DNA from: Owenia fusiformis
Taxonomy: Eukaryota; Annelida; Polychaeta; Sabellida; Oweniidae
Reading direction: 5' to 3'
DNA: 64,000 nucleotides
NCBI GenBank assembly: GCA_903813345.2
Contig: CAIIXF020000006.1
Coordinates: forward strand, 29,395,936-29,459,935
Shown here one piece after another: positions 1 to 12,472 of this stretch. The number at the start of each line of letters is the position of its first letter. Position 1 is the stretch's first letter. The notes under the pieces were generated by a model. The model was given only the letters and a program-made list of their open reading frames with translations. It was not told where the DNA came from and made no database searches. Made by a program: the position numbers and the translations under genes.

Positions 1-186
1 CATATAATTATTTAAAGTATACATGTACTGTATATATGTGCAATCTCATCACATGCATATCATATTGATAACCACAGGTCATCAATTATTTGAGTCATGA
101 GGGGCTCGGTGATCAGCCCTCCCCCCTTGAGAAAATGTCTTTCAGAATCATACAATATTTTACATAATTTTATTTTTTATTTTCAG
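1..186 (+). other. 3' end of an upstream liprin-beta intron
   Basis: Non-coding AT-rich sequence ending in a T-rich tract and TTTCAG at 181-186, the acceptor for the first exon in the window. The preceding exon is outside the window. Nothing else is recognised here. Confidence 0.7.
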
Positions 187-422
187 GCTCTAAACCATCA
201 GATTTACAAAATGGCTACTCTGATACTCTTTCGTCCTCAGGGTCATCCTACTCTAAACCGTCCAATAGCAAGACTCAGGCAGCTAATGTTGCGACACTAA
301 TTGAGGAAGTTAGAGCCGTCGTTGAGAATGTTCACGATCCGTCATGGACATTTACACACTTACCAACAGACACGCAGACATTCATGCGTGATTGGATCAA
401 CATGGCGACCAATGGGAATAAG
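187..422 (+). CDS. liprin-beta: liprin-beta exon: N-terminal region before the coiled coil
   Basis: 236 nt. It enters with two bases of a split codon and leaves in phase 0. Acceptor TTTCAG at 181-186, donor AAG|GTAAGA after 422. It encodes a Ser/Asn-rich stretch (SKPSDLQNGYSDTLSSSGSS), then ATLIEEVRAVVENVHDPSW and DTQTFMRDWINMATNGNK. This matches the vertebrate region ending in a TLVEWLQSQMTNG-type motif just before the coiled coil. The exon joins 21733 in phase, giving NGNK-TIGTTP. No start codon is claimed; the upstream exons are outside the window. Confidence 0.85.
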
Positions 423-1148
423 GTAAGATTTTAACATTATGTAAAAGTGTGGATAAGTGAGTTGCAGAATCTCAGTTTTCTTGTCTTTTTATCGGGGCAT
501 TTCCAGATGATTTGATATTTTCAGTGATGTTTCTTAGAATGAATATCCAATACCGGTTAAGTGTTCAGACATGCTAGGTAAATTTTAAAAGTGGCCCATT
601 TTGATTTTCGCATTCCAGGGTTCTAACCAGGAAACCTTTAGACCCCAGATTTTTAGCGGTATTGTGACTACTTTTTTCGCAGTATCGCGATTACTTCTCC
701 CTCATGTGAGATCAGAGATATCCTATTAGTATACTTTTCAACATACTTCTTAGGATTATCTTGCTATTTTAATCCCAATATTTATTTCTAAAGGGTTTCT
801 GACTTCCTATTCCTTGTTTGTATGTAGTTTTATGTATTTTCTCAAGAGTTTTACCGCAAATAATGTGACAAAAATGTAAAATTAGACTCCGGAAAAAACA
901 CTTTAGACTCTGGAAAAGCTATTAAACTCTGGAGCAAGAGGGTTTTAAGACATTAGACTCGGGAGAATCTCCGGAGTCTAAAAGCCTGTGAGAACCCTGC
1001 ATTCTATATTATTTGCTGTACGCCTTGTTATGTCACCACCACCACAAGTGGTAACATATTGTTATAGGACAGATCCAGGGCTTGGTTCAAGACATTAGTT
1101 ATTTTGAGAGGCTGCATCATCTGAAACAAAATCTGTAATTAATTATTA

Positions 1149-1240
1149 CAGTAAAACCTGTCGAAAGTGAAAACTATTTGAACATAAACTAAGAGTGTTC
1201 ATATGGACAGGTTTCACATTTCAGGTTTTTTCAAGATGCA
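1149..1240 (+). mobile_element. pogo/Tigger-like MITE fragment
   Basis: Begins with the CAGTAAAACCTGT terminus preceded by TA and continues with the family's GTGTTCA-type interior. No matching right terminus is recognised, so it is a fragment of the family best seen at 21972-22244. Confidence 0.45.
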
Positions 1241-1784
1241 GAACATCAAAAAACAGAATTGAAAAAGTGTTTACAATTGAAAGTTAAAATCAAAGGGTGT
1301 TCATTTTCATAGATTTAAATTATGCCCAATAATATCCCAAATAAAAGTGGAATGCTGTTGGCAATTTATTAAAAATGAGATATTTGCCATGTTGTTTTGT
1401 TTGATGAAGAATTTGAAATATTCTGCATGTATTTATTCAAGTAGTTCTATAGAGAAATCTGATATAGGGTAGACTCAAGGTTAAAGTATATATTAACATT
1501 GTACAAGTGCAGTGTTTATTGTTGTTTCTAAAATAAGGAATTGTATAAGAGGTTTGGAAGTGTTTTTGTATCCTTCTGATTTCTTACAGAACAGATTCTA
1601 CTTTAACACTCAAGTGATCAAGATATAAAATAGAAATCCAAGAAGTCAGTGGAATAGGTTAACCTGAATCCATATCAGTTCACTGCACTGCCCTCTGACT
1701 ATTTTGTGCACTTAAATCCTAATGCTCTTAAATGGATCTTTTGTGGCCTTTATAGGGACCCAGGGGTAGACCTAAAAATCAAGA

Positions 1785-3690
1785 GGGGGGGGGGGGGGGG
1801 GGGTGAAAAAATATTTTGGGCCCCAATTTGAAAATTTTGGCCAAATTTCTTATAAATAGCCCCAATATTAAAAAGTAATGCCCAGTATTGCCAGTTTTTC
1901 AGCCTAACTTTTGAGGGAACTACCAAAGGAGGGACTAGATATGAAAGACATTAAATGCGTGTAGTGTTGCAATTTTCAGACTGTTTTGATTTTATTCTAG
2001 CTTCACAAGTCATTTTGACTCCCCACTACATACCTACCCACACCTACCCACAAAGTCCCACACCTTCCTTACATTTAACAGATAGGGTTCAGGAGGGGCA
2101 GAGATTTGAAGCAAAACTATTTTGATTGAAATTTTGTAAGTAACTTTGAAAAAACACTTAGCGCTGAAAAATAATCTAATAACAAACTGATGAAGCTCTC
2201 TTATAAGAAGCCAAGTCAATTGAATGCAAAAGTTACTGGGAAAACATAAACACTTGAATCTTGTTAAGATCCTCTGATGCTTCAAAGATATAATGTTAGC
2301 CTGTAAAACTTTCTCTGAGGTAAAAGATACAGAGAGCCACTGGGGTTATCTCAAGAGAGTGATAATGGAGCCATCTACAGACTAACATAATGTAGTTCTT
2401 TGAAATATACAGCTACCATTGGATGACCTCAACTATAATATATAACATCAGATTCATCACCATCATCATCAAATACACTCCCATCAATAAGTTTGACAAC
2501 TGCAAGTTTTCATATATCCTTCAATTTTTACTTCACAACATGCCTCACTATCAGTTATGGACTTGATACTACCATATACGAAAAAAGATATTAAGATGAT
2601 CTGAATGTAGAGCACAAGCTGCTTTTCATCTCATTCTACATCAATAGATGTCATGTTAGTGGTATTTCTTTTAAATTCGAAGTAGCTTCACTAAGAGAGC
2701 TCCTATGGGGGAGGGGCCGAAAAAAGATTTTGGGCTCCAATTTGAAAATTTGGACCAACTTTCTTGAAAATAGGCCCAATATTAAAAAATAATGCCTAGT
2801 ATTGACAGTTTTTCAGCCTCATTTTTGAGGGAACTACCAAAGGAGGGACTAGATATGAAAGACATTAAATGCGTGTAGTGTTGCAATTTTCAGACTGTTT
2901 TGATTTTATTCTAGCTTCACAAGTCATTTTGACTCCCCACTACATACCTACCCACACCTACCCACAAAGTCCCACACCTTCCTTACATTTAACAGATAGG
3001 GTTTCGGAGGGGCAGAGATTTGAAGCAAAACTATTTTGATTGAAATCTTGTAAGTAACTTTGAAAAACCCTTAGCGCTGAAAAAAGTCTAAAAGCAAACT
3101 GATGAAGCTCTCTCATAAGAAGCCAAGTCAATCAAATGCAAAAGTTACTGGGAAAACATAAACACTTGAATCTTGTTAAGATCCTCTGATGCTTCAAAGA
3201 TATAATGTTAGCCTGTATAACTTTCTCTGAGGTAAAAGATACAGAGAGCCACTGAGGTTATCTCAAGAGAGTGATAATGGAGCCATCTACAGACTAACAT
3301 AATGTAGTTCTTTGAAATATACAGCTACAATTGGATGACCTCAACTATAATATATAACTTCAGATTCATCACCATCATCAAGGCCACGTACACTCCCATC
3401 GATAAGTTTGGCAACTAGAAGTTTTCATTGGAAGTTTTCATATATCCCTCAATTTTTACTCTATAACCGCAGTGTTATTTGCATTAGTCTTAGTCTTACT
3501 TACTTGCAGTCATGCAGTCTTCCGTTGTGGGCTTGATACTACCATATACAAAAAATACAGATATTTAAATGAACTGAATGTAGAGCACAAACTGCTTTTC
3601 ATTTCATTCTTCATAAATAGATGTCATGTTAGTTGTATTTCTTTTAAATTCGAAGTAGCTTCACAAAGAGAGCTCCTATCACGAGGCCCA
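1785..3690 (+). repeat. direct tandem duplication, unit about 0.92-0.97 kb
   Basis: About 1796-2705 is repeated at about 2710-3685. The block containing GGGAACTACCAAAGGAGGGA recurs 914 bp later, and the block containing AGATGTCATGTTAGT recurs about 970 bp later. The copies differ by scattered substitutions and small indels. The first copy is preceded by a long G-run. No coding capacity is evident; the short ORFs inside are incidental. Confidence 0.8.
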
Positions 3691-3785
3691 TTACTCTAGA
3701 GGCTGGTACTTAGTAATTTTCAAAACCTTTTTAATGAAGATCATGAAAAGGGTACTAAGTACCTCATCATAATGTAACAGTTTGA

Positions 3786-4160
3786 ATGATATCTCCTAAC
3801 AAAGAGGTGCATATTTTAACAAAGATGTACATCGAACAAAGAGGTGCATCTTCTAACAAAGAGGTGCATATTTTAACAAAGAGGTACATCTTCAAACAAA
3901 GAGGTGCATCTTCAAACAAAGAGGTGCATATTTTAACAAAGAGGTACATTGAACAAAGAGGTGCATCTTCAAACAAAGAGGTGCATACTTTAACAAAGAG
4001 GTACATCGAACAAAGAGGTGCGTCTTCTAACAAAGATGTGCATATTTTAACAAGGAGTTACTTCTTCTAACAAGGAGGTTTATCTTCTAACAAAGAGATA
4101 CATATTTTAACAAAGAGGTGCATATTTGAACAAAGAGGTGCATATTCTAAGAAGATACTC
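3786..4160 (+). repeat. minisatellite, 17-20-bp units
   Basis: Reiterated AACAAAGAGGTGCATCTTC-type units of 20, 20 and 17 bp form a higher-order unit of about 57 bp. It opens ORFs on both strands, which is expected of such a repeat and not evidence of a gene. Confidence 0.85.
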
Positions 4161-4671
4161 TAACTATGAGGTACATCTTCTTAGAAACTATTTATATTGT
4201 CCTATCTAAAACAAGATCACAGAGTTCTCTTACAATGACTTCTGGCAGACTCTTGTCAGTCTTAGAGTTGTTCTTGACTTTCACATATCTAAAGGAAGCC
4301 AGAAACATATTGCATTCTGGTTTGGGGTTTGAATGTTTGTTAGGAAAGGAAATAACTGAGATAAGGCAGTGTTCTATTCAATGAGTCAATCAGCACTGAT
4401 TCTGCTATCAATGCTTTATGAGGGGGAAAACATAAAATGATTTTACTTACTTGTAAACCAAGATACTGAATACTCAGGGGTGGGATCTGGCATCAGGCTG
4501 GTGCAATTTATTATTTTCAAATGAGCTAATGAAAATGTGAATTTTTATCTAGTTCAAAGAATGGCTAAAAATAAATTTAGCACTTTTTACAACTGAACAT
4601 GTTACTTGTACATTTACTTTTTAATTGTGACAATTAACATTCTCATGCATTGTGATCTGGAGGGGGGGGGG

Positions 4672-4860
4672 TAGCAGATTATTATTATTATTATTATTTA
4701 TTTATTCAGTAAGCTATGTATTAAAATACAGACAATGAGCGGGTGACACGTAATGTGTATATTCCCGACAGGGTAGTGAGTTACCTACATAGAAACAGAG
4801 GGGGATCTGTTTGTGTGCGATAGAAACACCATGCCCCTTTGTCAGGCCTGGTCTTAAGAA
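4672..4860 (-). repeat. possible SINE or LINE 3' end with ATT microsatellite
   Basis: Read on the minus strand, a GC-richer unit of about 170 bp is followed by TATTTTAATACATAGC and ends in an ATT/ATAA-type simple tail, the look of a retroposon 3' end. A short G-run precedes it. No second copy is seen here, so the class is a guess. Confidence 0.35.
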
Positions 4861-4967
4861 AGAATAGGGTGGGGGATACTATGGCTCAATGCAAGACTAC
4901 AAGCAGAGAATAATTTAGCACAGAGCCCTGTAGGGAAAAAAACTAAGTTTCAGAGCATATAGTATAT

Positions 4968-5059
4968 TTTAAAGATGTCAAACCGACCCGAAGTCGACCC
5001 GAATCTCGGATCAGAGGGCTCAACCCAACCCGAAGAATATCTGACCCGTGAATCCTCTA
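4968..5059. mobile_element. short hAT-like element remnant
   Basis: About 92 bp with ends AAGATGTCAAACCG and CGTGAATCCTCTA, which resemble the TAGAGATGTCA-type termini of the better element at 22867-23233. The flanks GTATATTT and GTATAAGT match at 6 of 8 bases. The interior repeats GACCCGAA. Confidence 0.35.
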
Positions 5060-6896
5060 GTATAAGTGCACAAAATGTAGATGAAACACTCTTTTAAAGA
5101 AACAAACCAAGCTATTTACATTGGAAAGGGCAAGTCAATTACAGCTTCCAGGCTTCATGAAAATATGACAAATGATGCAGACATCATAACGAAGCCAACC
5201 CATACTTATCACTTAGTAATTACACATCCTCATCTGAAATATGTTTTTGATGAATCATGCTGCATTTTAATGACCCGAGTGTTCCAATTTTATTAAAGCT
5301 CAATTTGGAATTCATTCTTTTGAGTGTTAAAAAGAATATTTTTCATTTCACATATTGCAATTCAATGTATTCAATAGGGGATCAGTATTATATGGAGACA
5401 GTACAGTTGTGAAACCCACAATATCTAGGGGACTCTACAAAATCAGGAAAAGGACAATAGTTTTGATTCCAAACCTAGGAAAGAGCACAAGACTGACAAG
5501 AGGCTTTAGGTAGACGCTACATTATATTTGTGGAATGACCAATGTGTTCAGTAATGTAATGTATGTCCATTCATTTCAAAATTGATATTTTAATGATGAT
5601 TAGCCCATTTTAATTGCTATTTTATCGATTAATAATAACATTAAATTATTACCAAATACACCATTTAAACTGACAGATATTATATTAGAATATTTTCCAG
5701 TAAAGAATTATGAATTAAGGATACTATATACCAATCTGAGCTAAAAGATAAGATAAAACAGTGATTCACTGAGAACATGGCTTATTAGCTACATGTATAA
5801 GCTAATTGAATACTACCCATGAATGAAATGATGCAAAATAGAGTAGAAGACATGGACTTAGAAACGAGTTAGATAGACTGTCATAAGTACATGCTCTCAA
5901 TGATATAGAAATTTAAGAAAATTAGAAACTCCATTCACACCATGGGCTTTCAATTATTATTCTAGTTGAAAGCCCATGTTCATACTAAAAAGACACAACA
6001 TGGAACAAGCATAAACTAGAGTGAACTTTGAATAAGGGTAAGCTGTAAGATGGTACTAGATTATGGCACTGATATAATTTGAACCAGTCAGTATTGAGAA
6101 TCATTATGCTACGAGAATAAAATAATGTGCTCTAGGATTTGGCGGATTATTTAAAAGGATTCAAATATTTCCAGAGGTGTTTTTATGAGCCAGGTATAAG
6201 AACATATAAAAGAGAAAATTAAAAAAGAACATTTTTTTATTAGCCCTGTACTATTAATAGTGTCATAAACTTTGACATATGGGTCACTAATTGCACATAT
6301 AACTATTAACTAGTAACTACAAATGCAACGAGGTAATAACTTATTTTGAACATTTGGTAATGGATGTATTATTATTTGAATAACCAAATAGAGGATTTGA
6401 AATGGAAAAGGATTATTATAAAACAGTGTCTGAGAAAAAATGATCTAAAGAAAGGGGGGACTAAACTGAGTAAGCTGAACAGAAATAAAAAACCATTCAT
6501 TTTCGAGAAAAAAAACTAGACCATGAGTATATTTTGAAGCTTTTAATATTGAATTTTAGAGCAGCAAAGATTCCAAGAAATAGTTCTGAGTGAATAAAGC
6601 AAAGGTCTGGACTATTTCTTATGCTGAAGGATACATTTTAAAGAAGGTTTAATCTTGTAGAAGTAAACATATATCAAGGGACACCCTGCAGCACTGGAGA
6701 TAAGATAACAAAGGAAGATGAGCAAGTTCAAATAATAAATAAAGAAGATGAGATGCACTCTAGAGTTGAGATTCTCTTGCAAAATATTTTATTAGTGCAT
6801 TTTGGTATTTTTTCTGGTTATTGAATTGCATGTGATGGTAAGCTAACAATATACCTGGTAAGTCTCAATGGCTATTGAGTCTACTTTACCCCCCTA

Positions 6897-7459
6897 TCAC
6901 ACCAAACTAGTTCTTACCTGTTCTTGCAAGTCTTACGAAAATGTCGTAAAACGAGCTCAATCTGGCTGCGGTCGGGATATATGTCTAAAATAATTAGCTA
7001 CTTCGTTCATAAACAGTCTTCAATACGTCCATCTCATTCGCAGTTCGTTCAGGTCGCACCACGTCGGTGTGCAACGTAGTATAAACCGTCCCTAAGTATA
7101 GAAGGTCATCATGACCTGATTACAGAACGGTACGGTCGCCATCGAATTTTGAATCGATTCAAAATTCTAAATTACATACCCCGTCCGGGAAAGTCCATGA
7201 AGTTCGTAAACAGACCGTAGAACGTTGTAGCTACGTTCATTCAGTTCGCACACAGTTTAAAACCGATTCGGCAACGTTTTGACGATCACCAGAAAATTTT
7301 GAGCATGCTCTAAGTGCTGGAGGACCTACTCGTTCTAGTAGTTTCATGAAATTTGTAAACAGATCCCAAACGGTTCTTGTGGGTTCTTAGTACGTCAAAT
7401 CTGTTCGTGCAAAGTTTAAGCCCGTTTTCGAGAACGTAGTGAGAACTAGTTTGGTGTGA
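6897..7459. mobile_element. non-autonomous TIR DNA transposon, TA-flanked
   Basis: Inverted termini TCACACCAAACTAGTTCT at 6897 and the complement ending at 7459 are near-perfect over at least 20 bases, with TA on both sides (6895-6896, 7460-7461). The 563-bp interior is richer in CG dinucleotides than the surrounding intron and repeats GTTCGTA-like motifs. There is no transposase ORF. The superfamily is open; a TA target fits the Tc1/mariner or pogo range. Confidence 0.75.
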
Positions 7460-7544
7460 TAGTAGGGTTAGAATGCGATCCAGGCTAGTTCATGCTCCCT
7501 AGGGGATGTTTTTAATAAATAAGCTTTAATAACATTTTTGGGTA

Positions 7545-7690
7545 ATGTTACAAAACTGCAAAATAAATTAGAATTGAGTGAAATTAACAAGGACTAATGT
7601 AAACAGGCTTAAAGTTAACACTCTAGATTATGTAGAATTGTAAGGATAGCTGACACTTTATTCAAATTTTAGAGAGAATTTGAGAAGACT
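7545..7690 (-). repeat. dispersed repeat R1, copy 1
   Basis: One of eight diverged copies in this window (7545, 8500, 11315, 12125, 13795, 24415, 31555, 38645). Read in the orientation of the 31555 copy, the shared order is TCTCTCTAAAATTTGAA, a T-rich block, CATTTCTATACAATTTAGAG, a variable block and CACTCTTTTTCACT. Divergence is high, so this is an old family. Class unknown. Confidence 0.6.
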
Positions 7691-8499
7691 GAGTATGACT
7701 CCATCTTTAATTACAGAAGATTTGAACACACCTGGGGTCATTTATCTTTTCTGGTAGAATTGATGCTGAAACATTGAGCTTTATCTTTACTGAGATATAA
7801 TTCTTTGTTAGTCACCATGGAAACAAGAAAATAATTCATTTGCCTGAAAAATCACTATAGAAACCAGAAAATCATTCATCTTTCTGAAATATGAGTTGAA
7901 ATAATTTTTGAAGTTTTACAAATTGGTTTGTAAGTGCTTTGTGCCTAAATGTTTTTCTTTTTGAGGATATGGGGATGATGGAAAAAGTTAACAACAGGAT
8001 TTATAAAAGAATTCATTATAATCGTTATTATCGGATCATTAATTTAATCAACTTTCACGTGATTGCTTTACTAATGATAAGATATTACAATCTGTGTTCT
8101 ACAATGTTTGATATGATGTAGCGTACCTGGACTCATTTCACCCGAGTTACTTTTATGAGCTCCTATGTTGGCATGTAACTCAGACTTATACATCTATTAC
8201 CTTACAATTACATCTTCATGTACATGACTTCCCCATCTCTGATGTCCATGGTATGATAGAAATCATTTAACACAAAGGGCAAAATTAGAAAACACTAAAT
8301 AATATAAATCCCTATAAATCATATGTAAATCTGTTTTTCATGATGTTTAATTCAGTGTTGTTGATTTGATCTTATTCAGTATTGGAATATACATGTTAAG
8401 TGCTAAGTGAGTTCTCCCTTACCTGTTAATTAGATATTGGAGATGCTACTATTTACATAAATTACCATGTTTCAAATTTCCATTTTCTCATCATGTTTA

Positions 8500-8645
8500 T
8501 TCCACTCCATTTCTCTCTAAAATTTGAAAAAAGTATCTAATTTTCTTTCATTTCTATATAATTGAGAGTGTATACTTCATGCTTCATCACTTAATTCCTT
8601 GTTAAATTCACTCTTTTTCACTTTATTTCACATTCTAAAAAAGCC
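8500..8645 (+). repeat. dispersed repeat R1, copy 2
   Basis: Plus-orientation copy with TTTCTCTCTAAAATTTGAA near 8511 and CACTCTTTTTCACTTTA near 8608. Confidence 0.6.
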
Positions 8646-9354
8646 CCTCACAGTGTATTTGAACTAATTTGTAAGGCTTACTTTGATAAAGATAAGGAAC
8701 TAGATGCTAATGCAATCAGAGTGCAATCTCACTGATTGAATAACTCTGTAATTAACAGAACAACCATTTACTTGTCTCTAATATTCCTCAATTAACCAAT
8801 GTGGGTCAGAAATAAATCTTGAACTTATCTGACTTATCAGTGCATATATCTGTACAGTCCTAGGCATAGCCTCAAAAAACATAGATTCAGCTGTTTATAT
8901 ATGTATATAGATGAATTGATGATATCGCTCTGTGCATAAGACTGTATCTATATCTATATTTTGGTCCTTTTCATATTACAAACATGTCCATATGTCAAAA
9001 ATTGGTCTGTTTTTAAGATCACACAAAAGCATTTGGTTTGCTCAGTAATGTTATTTTTTGAAACATTTAATGTTAAGTTTGTGTTCTACTGTTAGACATT
9101 TTGGTTCATTATTCGCATTGTACTTTTATTGTTCACATTAACTTTATAATTATATAAATTGAATTAGAACCCCTAAGACCTACGGCACCCTGGGAGATGT
9201 CAGTAAGGCCATGTATACTTGGGGCTTCTTCTTGTTTTGGCTTTGAACCTATTCTTTGTTGTCTTTCATGCAGTTCTTGGAACTTGATTGGTGACCGTAG
9301 GGTACATTCTTTGATGTTTCATCATTGTGGTATGATGTGGCAGTGTTGTTCAGA

Positions 9355-9590
9355 GGAGGATTAGTTTGATTGATCACTCCAGGCAATGTATTTTGCTGTT
9401 GGATTGTGGGAAGTTTCCTCCTTTATAAATGGATTAATTTGATGAGTGACACCTAGGATATATCATTTTTGTTGGATCATGGGAGCTAACCTCTCTTGTA
9501 AATAGAATAAATTGATTGGTGATTCAATGCTATGTCCTTTATTGTGGGTTCATGGGAGTTAACCTCCATTGGTAATGCATTGTCTTGACT
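9355..9590 (+). repeat. imperfect tandem repeat, three units of about 85 bp
   Basis: Three related units share a GGATTAATTTGATG-like start, a TTGTTGGATCATGGGAG-like core and an AACCTCC end. Heavily diverged. Confidence 0.5.
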
Positions 9591-11314
9591 TGTGTGAGCA
9601 GGGATAACAATGGATTGATTGTAGAGTTATGTTATTGAATTACATTGTTCTATAATTATCATCAGGAATCTAATCAACTAAATATGCTTTTTATTCATTT
9701 TCATTATTGGACTTTGTATAGCAATCATCTGTGATTATATAGCAACAGCGGAAATTCAAAACCAAATGGAGAAAATTGTTAGATATTGAAAAATAGGAAA
9801 AAATCACTGAAAGGTTTTGAAGTCATCTCAGAATGGATAATAGATGCTGTGAATTTATAATCTCCAGAAGGAATATTGAAAAGCACTGAGGTTTGAAAGT
9901 TGTTGTGATATTACAAAAATGGTCATTGAGGGTTACACAGCCTTGATCCTCTCTGGAAGAGAACTAAATGAAATCACTCACAAGCTTTGAAATAAGAGAG
10001 ACACTGTTAAGAATGGTACTATTGTAACGTTTTGAAGAAGATACAAGGTTAGATAGATACAAGAGTTCTTGTTATTTTTGTTCACTTTTGAAGGATAGAG
10101 TCAACTCAGGCCAGTTGTTTACCACATCAAACGATGCCATTATGTTCAACCTATGTTCAACTACCATGTTTGTAACCTTTGGGACATAGCAATTTTTTAT
10201 TTGTGGCATTTTTAGATTCTATCACATGCATTCCTTCTCTAATATCAAGATATTTGACTTTTAACTTTTTGATAATTAATCGAATTGAAATGCATACTGG
10301 GAATTGATGTTTAATAATGAGTGGAATCAGACTGAGATACCATCAGGAACATGGTCATCATTTGGCACATCATCCCTTGCTACATGATCGTGATTCTTAA
10401 TATTCATGACGTTAGGCGATGTTTGGTCAATGAGACTATTAAGTGGACTTATAATTGTACTAATGGAAGGCTTAGCCATCTTTATGACATATTTACATGA
10501 GTTTTACATCTATGATGTCAACCAGACTGTTCAGGCAATATCTGCAAGGGGTATACAGATTGAGGGACTTGCATGAGATATGTAACATTCTCTCTGTATT
10601 TTCCCTCTAATTTCTGTGTATATAAAATAAATCTGCAAGGAGAGTATGATCGCGGGAACATGCATGAGTGGTACATTCTCCCTGACATTGTCTCCATTTC
10701 TCTGTTGATGTGTCTTCGGTGAATATAACCAGTATGACACAGCCAAAGATTCATAGCTCTGCAAGGAGAATGCATTTGGCAGTTGGTCAGAATATATATA
10801 AAATGCTACAGGGATAATTATGATTGATATTTTTAAATCTGGAAAATATCATCATGTTCTGTGAGCTAAGCCTGATTATGTGAAATAAGTACATCTTTAT
10901 TAGTTTTTGATGAATGTCATATGTTGCATTATTATATAATCATCTGTATTATTGATTAAGGAACTTATATGAAGGATGTGGCTAAAATATTATTCTTACA
11001 TTTGACAGTCAATGATTTTAGTATCAGAGTTAAGTGCAGGCGATGCTTTCTTGTAAAAACGCAAAATCTAATTAATGGAAAGGGAAGCCAAGGAGGCAAT
11101 TTTCGATGAAGTTTATTGAATCTCAGTTATGTAGAAACACTTTTTGAAGAGGGTAACATTATTTTAGGCATGTTTAAATTGAGTGAAACCACACAGTGTT
11201 CGTTTGTTTATGGATCCAATGCAGCAAGAGAAGTGTTTAGTTCACCAAATGACCCATTAAATTCCATAGAGCTCTCCATCCTAAAACCAATGAGTCCAGT
11301 TATATGGTAGTGAT

Positions 11315-11470
11315 GTTTTTCAAATGTAACATAGACTTCAATGAATGAAATTAACAAGGAATAAAGTCATTGGGTGTGTAGTCAATACTCTAAATTATAT
11401 GTGAATGCAAGAAAATCAGACACTTCATTCAACTTTTAGAGAGAAATGAAGGGAAATGAAGAGAAATGGA
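11315..11470 (-). repeat. dispersed repeat R1, copy 3
   Basis: Minus-orientation copy; the diagnostic blocks CAGACACTTCATTCAA and TTTTAGAGAGAAATGAAG lie near 11427-11460. Confidence 0.6.
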
Positions 11471-12124
11471 GAGAATCATTTTGCATTTGAGACCCTGACC
11501 AATAGAGAGGTCTATAGGGGAGGCTGTATATTAACTACCTTACAAGTAGTCATCTAAACATGTGAGAAGTAATTTCCAGTTTAATGTTGCCACTGAAATC
11601 TGAGGAAACAAATGTTGCATTCTTAGAGTAAGCTACAATAGGAAAGGACAGCAGGGTCTGGTGTTAGGGAGGCTCGTGTATTAATTTATATATTTATTTC
11701 TCAGTGAAATTCCATCCTCGGACTATAGGATAAAATCCAGTGTTAGTTCGAACTAAATGAGGATTTGAAATCTGTGGATTATTTCCATCTGTTTTAGACT
11801 GGACCATTTGGTTGATTAAAATAGGAGCAATTAGTTCTGCGTGGACCTATCTATATATGAACCATACATTCATGGTAGGACGGAATTGATCCTGTGGCTT
11901 CAAGGCTGTGCACTCTCACATTCTCCTCAGATTAGACTCATTAGTGAAACTGTTTGTAGGCTCTGTAGTAGTAGTAGCAAAGGATGTATGTTTTGGAATC
12001 TTCACGTTTTTGTTTTAGTAAATAAACGGATATGTTGTAAGGGAGATAGCTGATAGATAGCTAACCAAGGAAAGGTAGGCAGATGTCGGTTCAAATGAGA
12101 GATTAAAATATCTCGGTGGTCATG

Positions 12125-12270
12125 TTTTAAAATACAAAATATGGTTAAAAATAGTGAAATTAGCAAGGAATAAAGTCACCAGGTATGTAGTTAAGACTCT
12201 AAATTGTCCGGAAATGCAAAAAAATGTAGTGCTTCATTCAAATTTTAGAAAGAAATAGCTTAAAAAAGGC
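12125..12270 (-). repeat. dispersed repeat R1, copy 4
   Basis: Minus-orientation copy immediately upstream of the alternative first exon; CTTCATTCAAATTTTAGAAA lies near 12231. Because of its position it could fall in that promoter or 5' UTR. Confidence 0.55.
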
Positions 12271-12472
12271 ATGACCACCAAGATGTTTTAATTAGGGTCG
12301 ACTACAACTTTACTCCTAGGTTATTCCAGTTGGCAGAATTGGTGTTATTGTTTTGATGAACTGAGTAAGATAGCAGAACGGATATCTTGAGATATATCTG
12401 ATACATACAAAAGTGTTATCTGAAAAAACAAAATATATTTGGGATTAACTGTGATTGGATTAAAATATCACT

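Larger units (their letters stand above)
423..12472 (+). other. intron, first half, before the alternative first exon
   Basis: Non-coding. It holds in order: a short pogo-like terminal fragment (about 1149-1240), a G-run (about 1787-1803), a 0.9-kb tandem duplication (1785-3690), a minisatellite (3786-4160), a possible SINE or LINE 3' end with an ATT tract (4672-4860), a hAT-like scrap (4968-5059), a 13-bp-arm hairpin (5941-5979), a TA-flanked TIR element (6897-7459), four copies of a dispersed 150-bp repeat (7545, 8500, 11315, 12125) and a three-unit imperfect tandem repeat (9355-9590). The intervening stretches 5060-5940, 5980-6890, 8650-9350 and 9600-11300 show no coding signal. An imperfect repeat of about 110 bp sits at 10520-10775. 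Confidence 0.6.

Noticed and set aside
3767-4070. ORFs on both strands with repeats such as NKEVHILTKRYIEQRG
   Set aside because: Product of a 17-20-bp minisatellite open in two directions.
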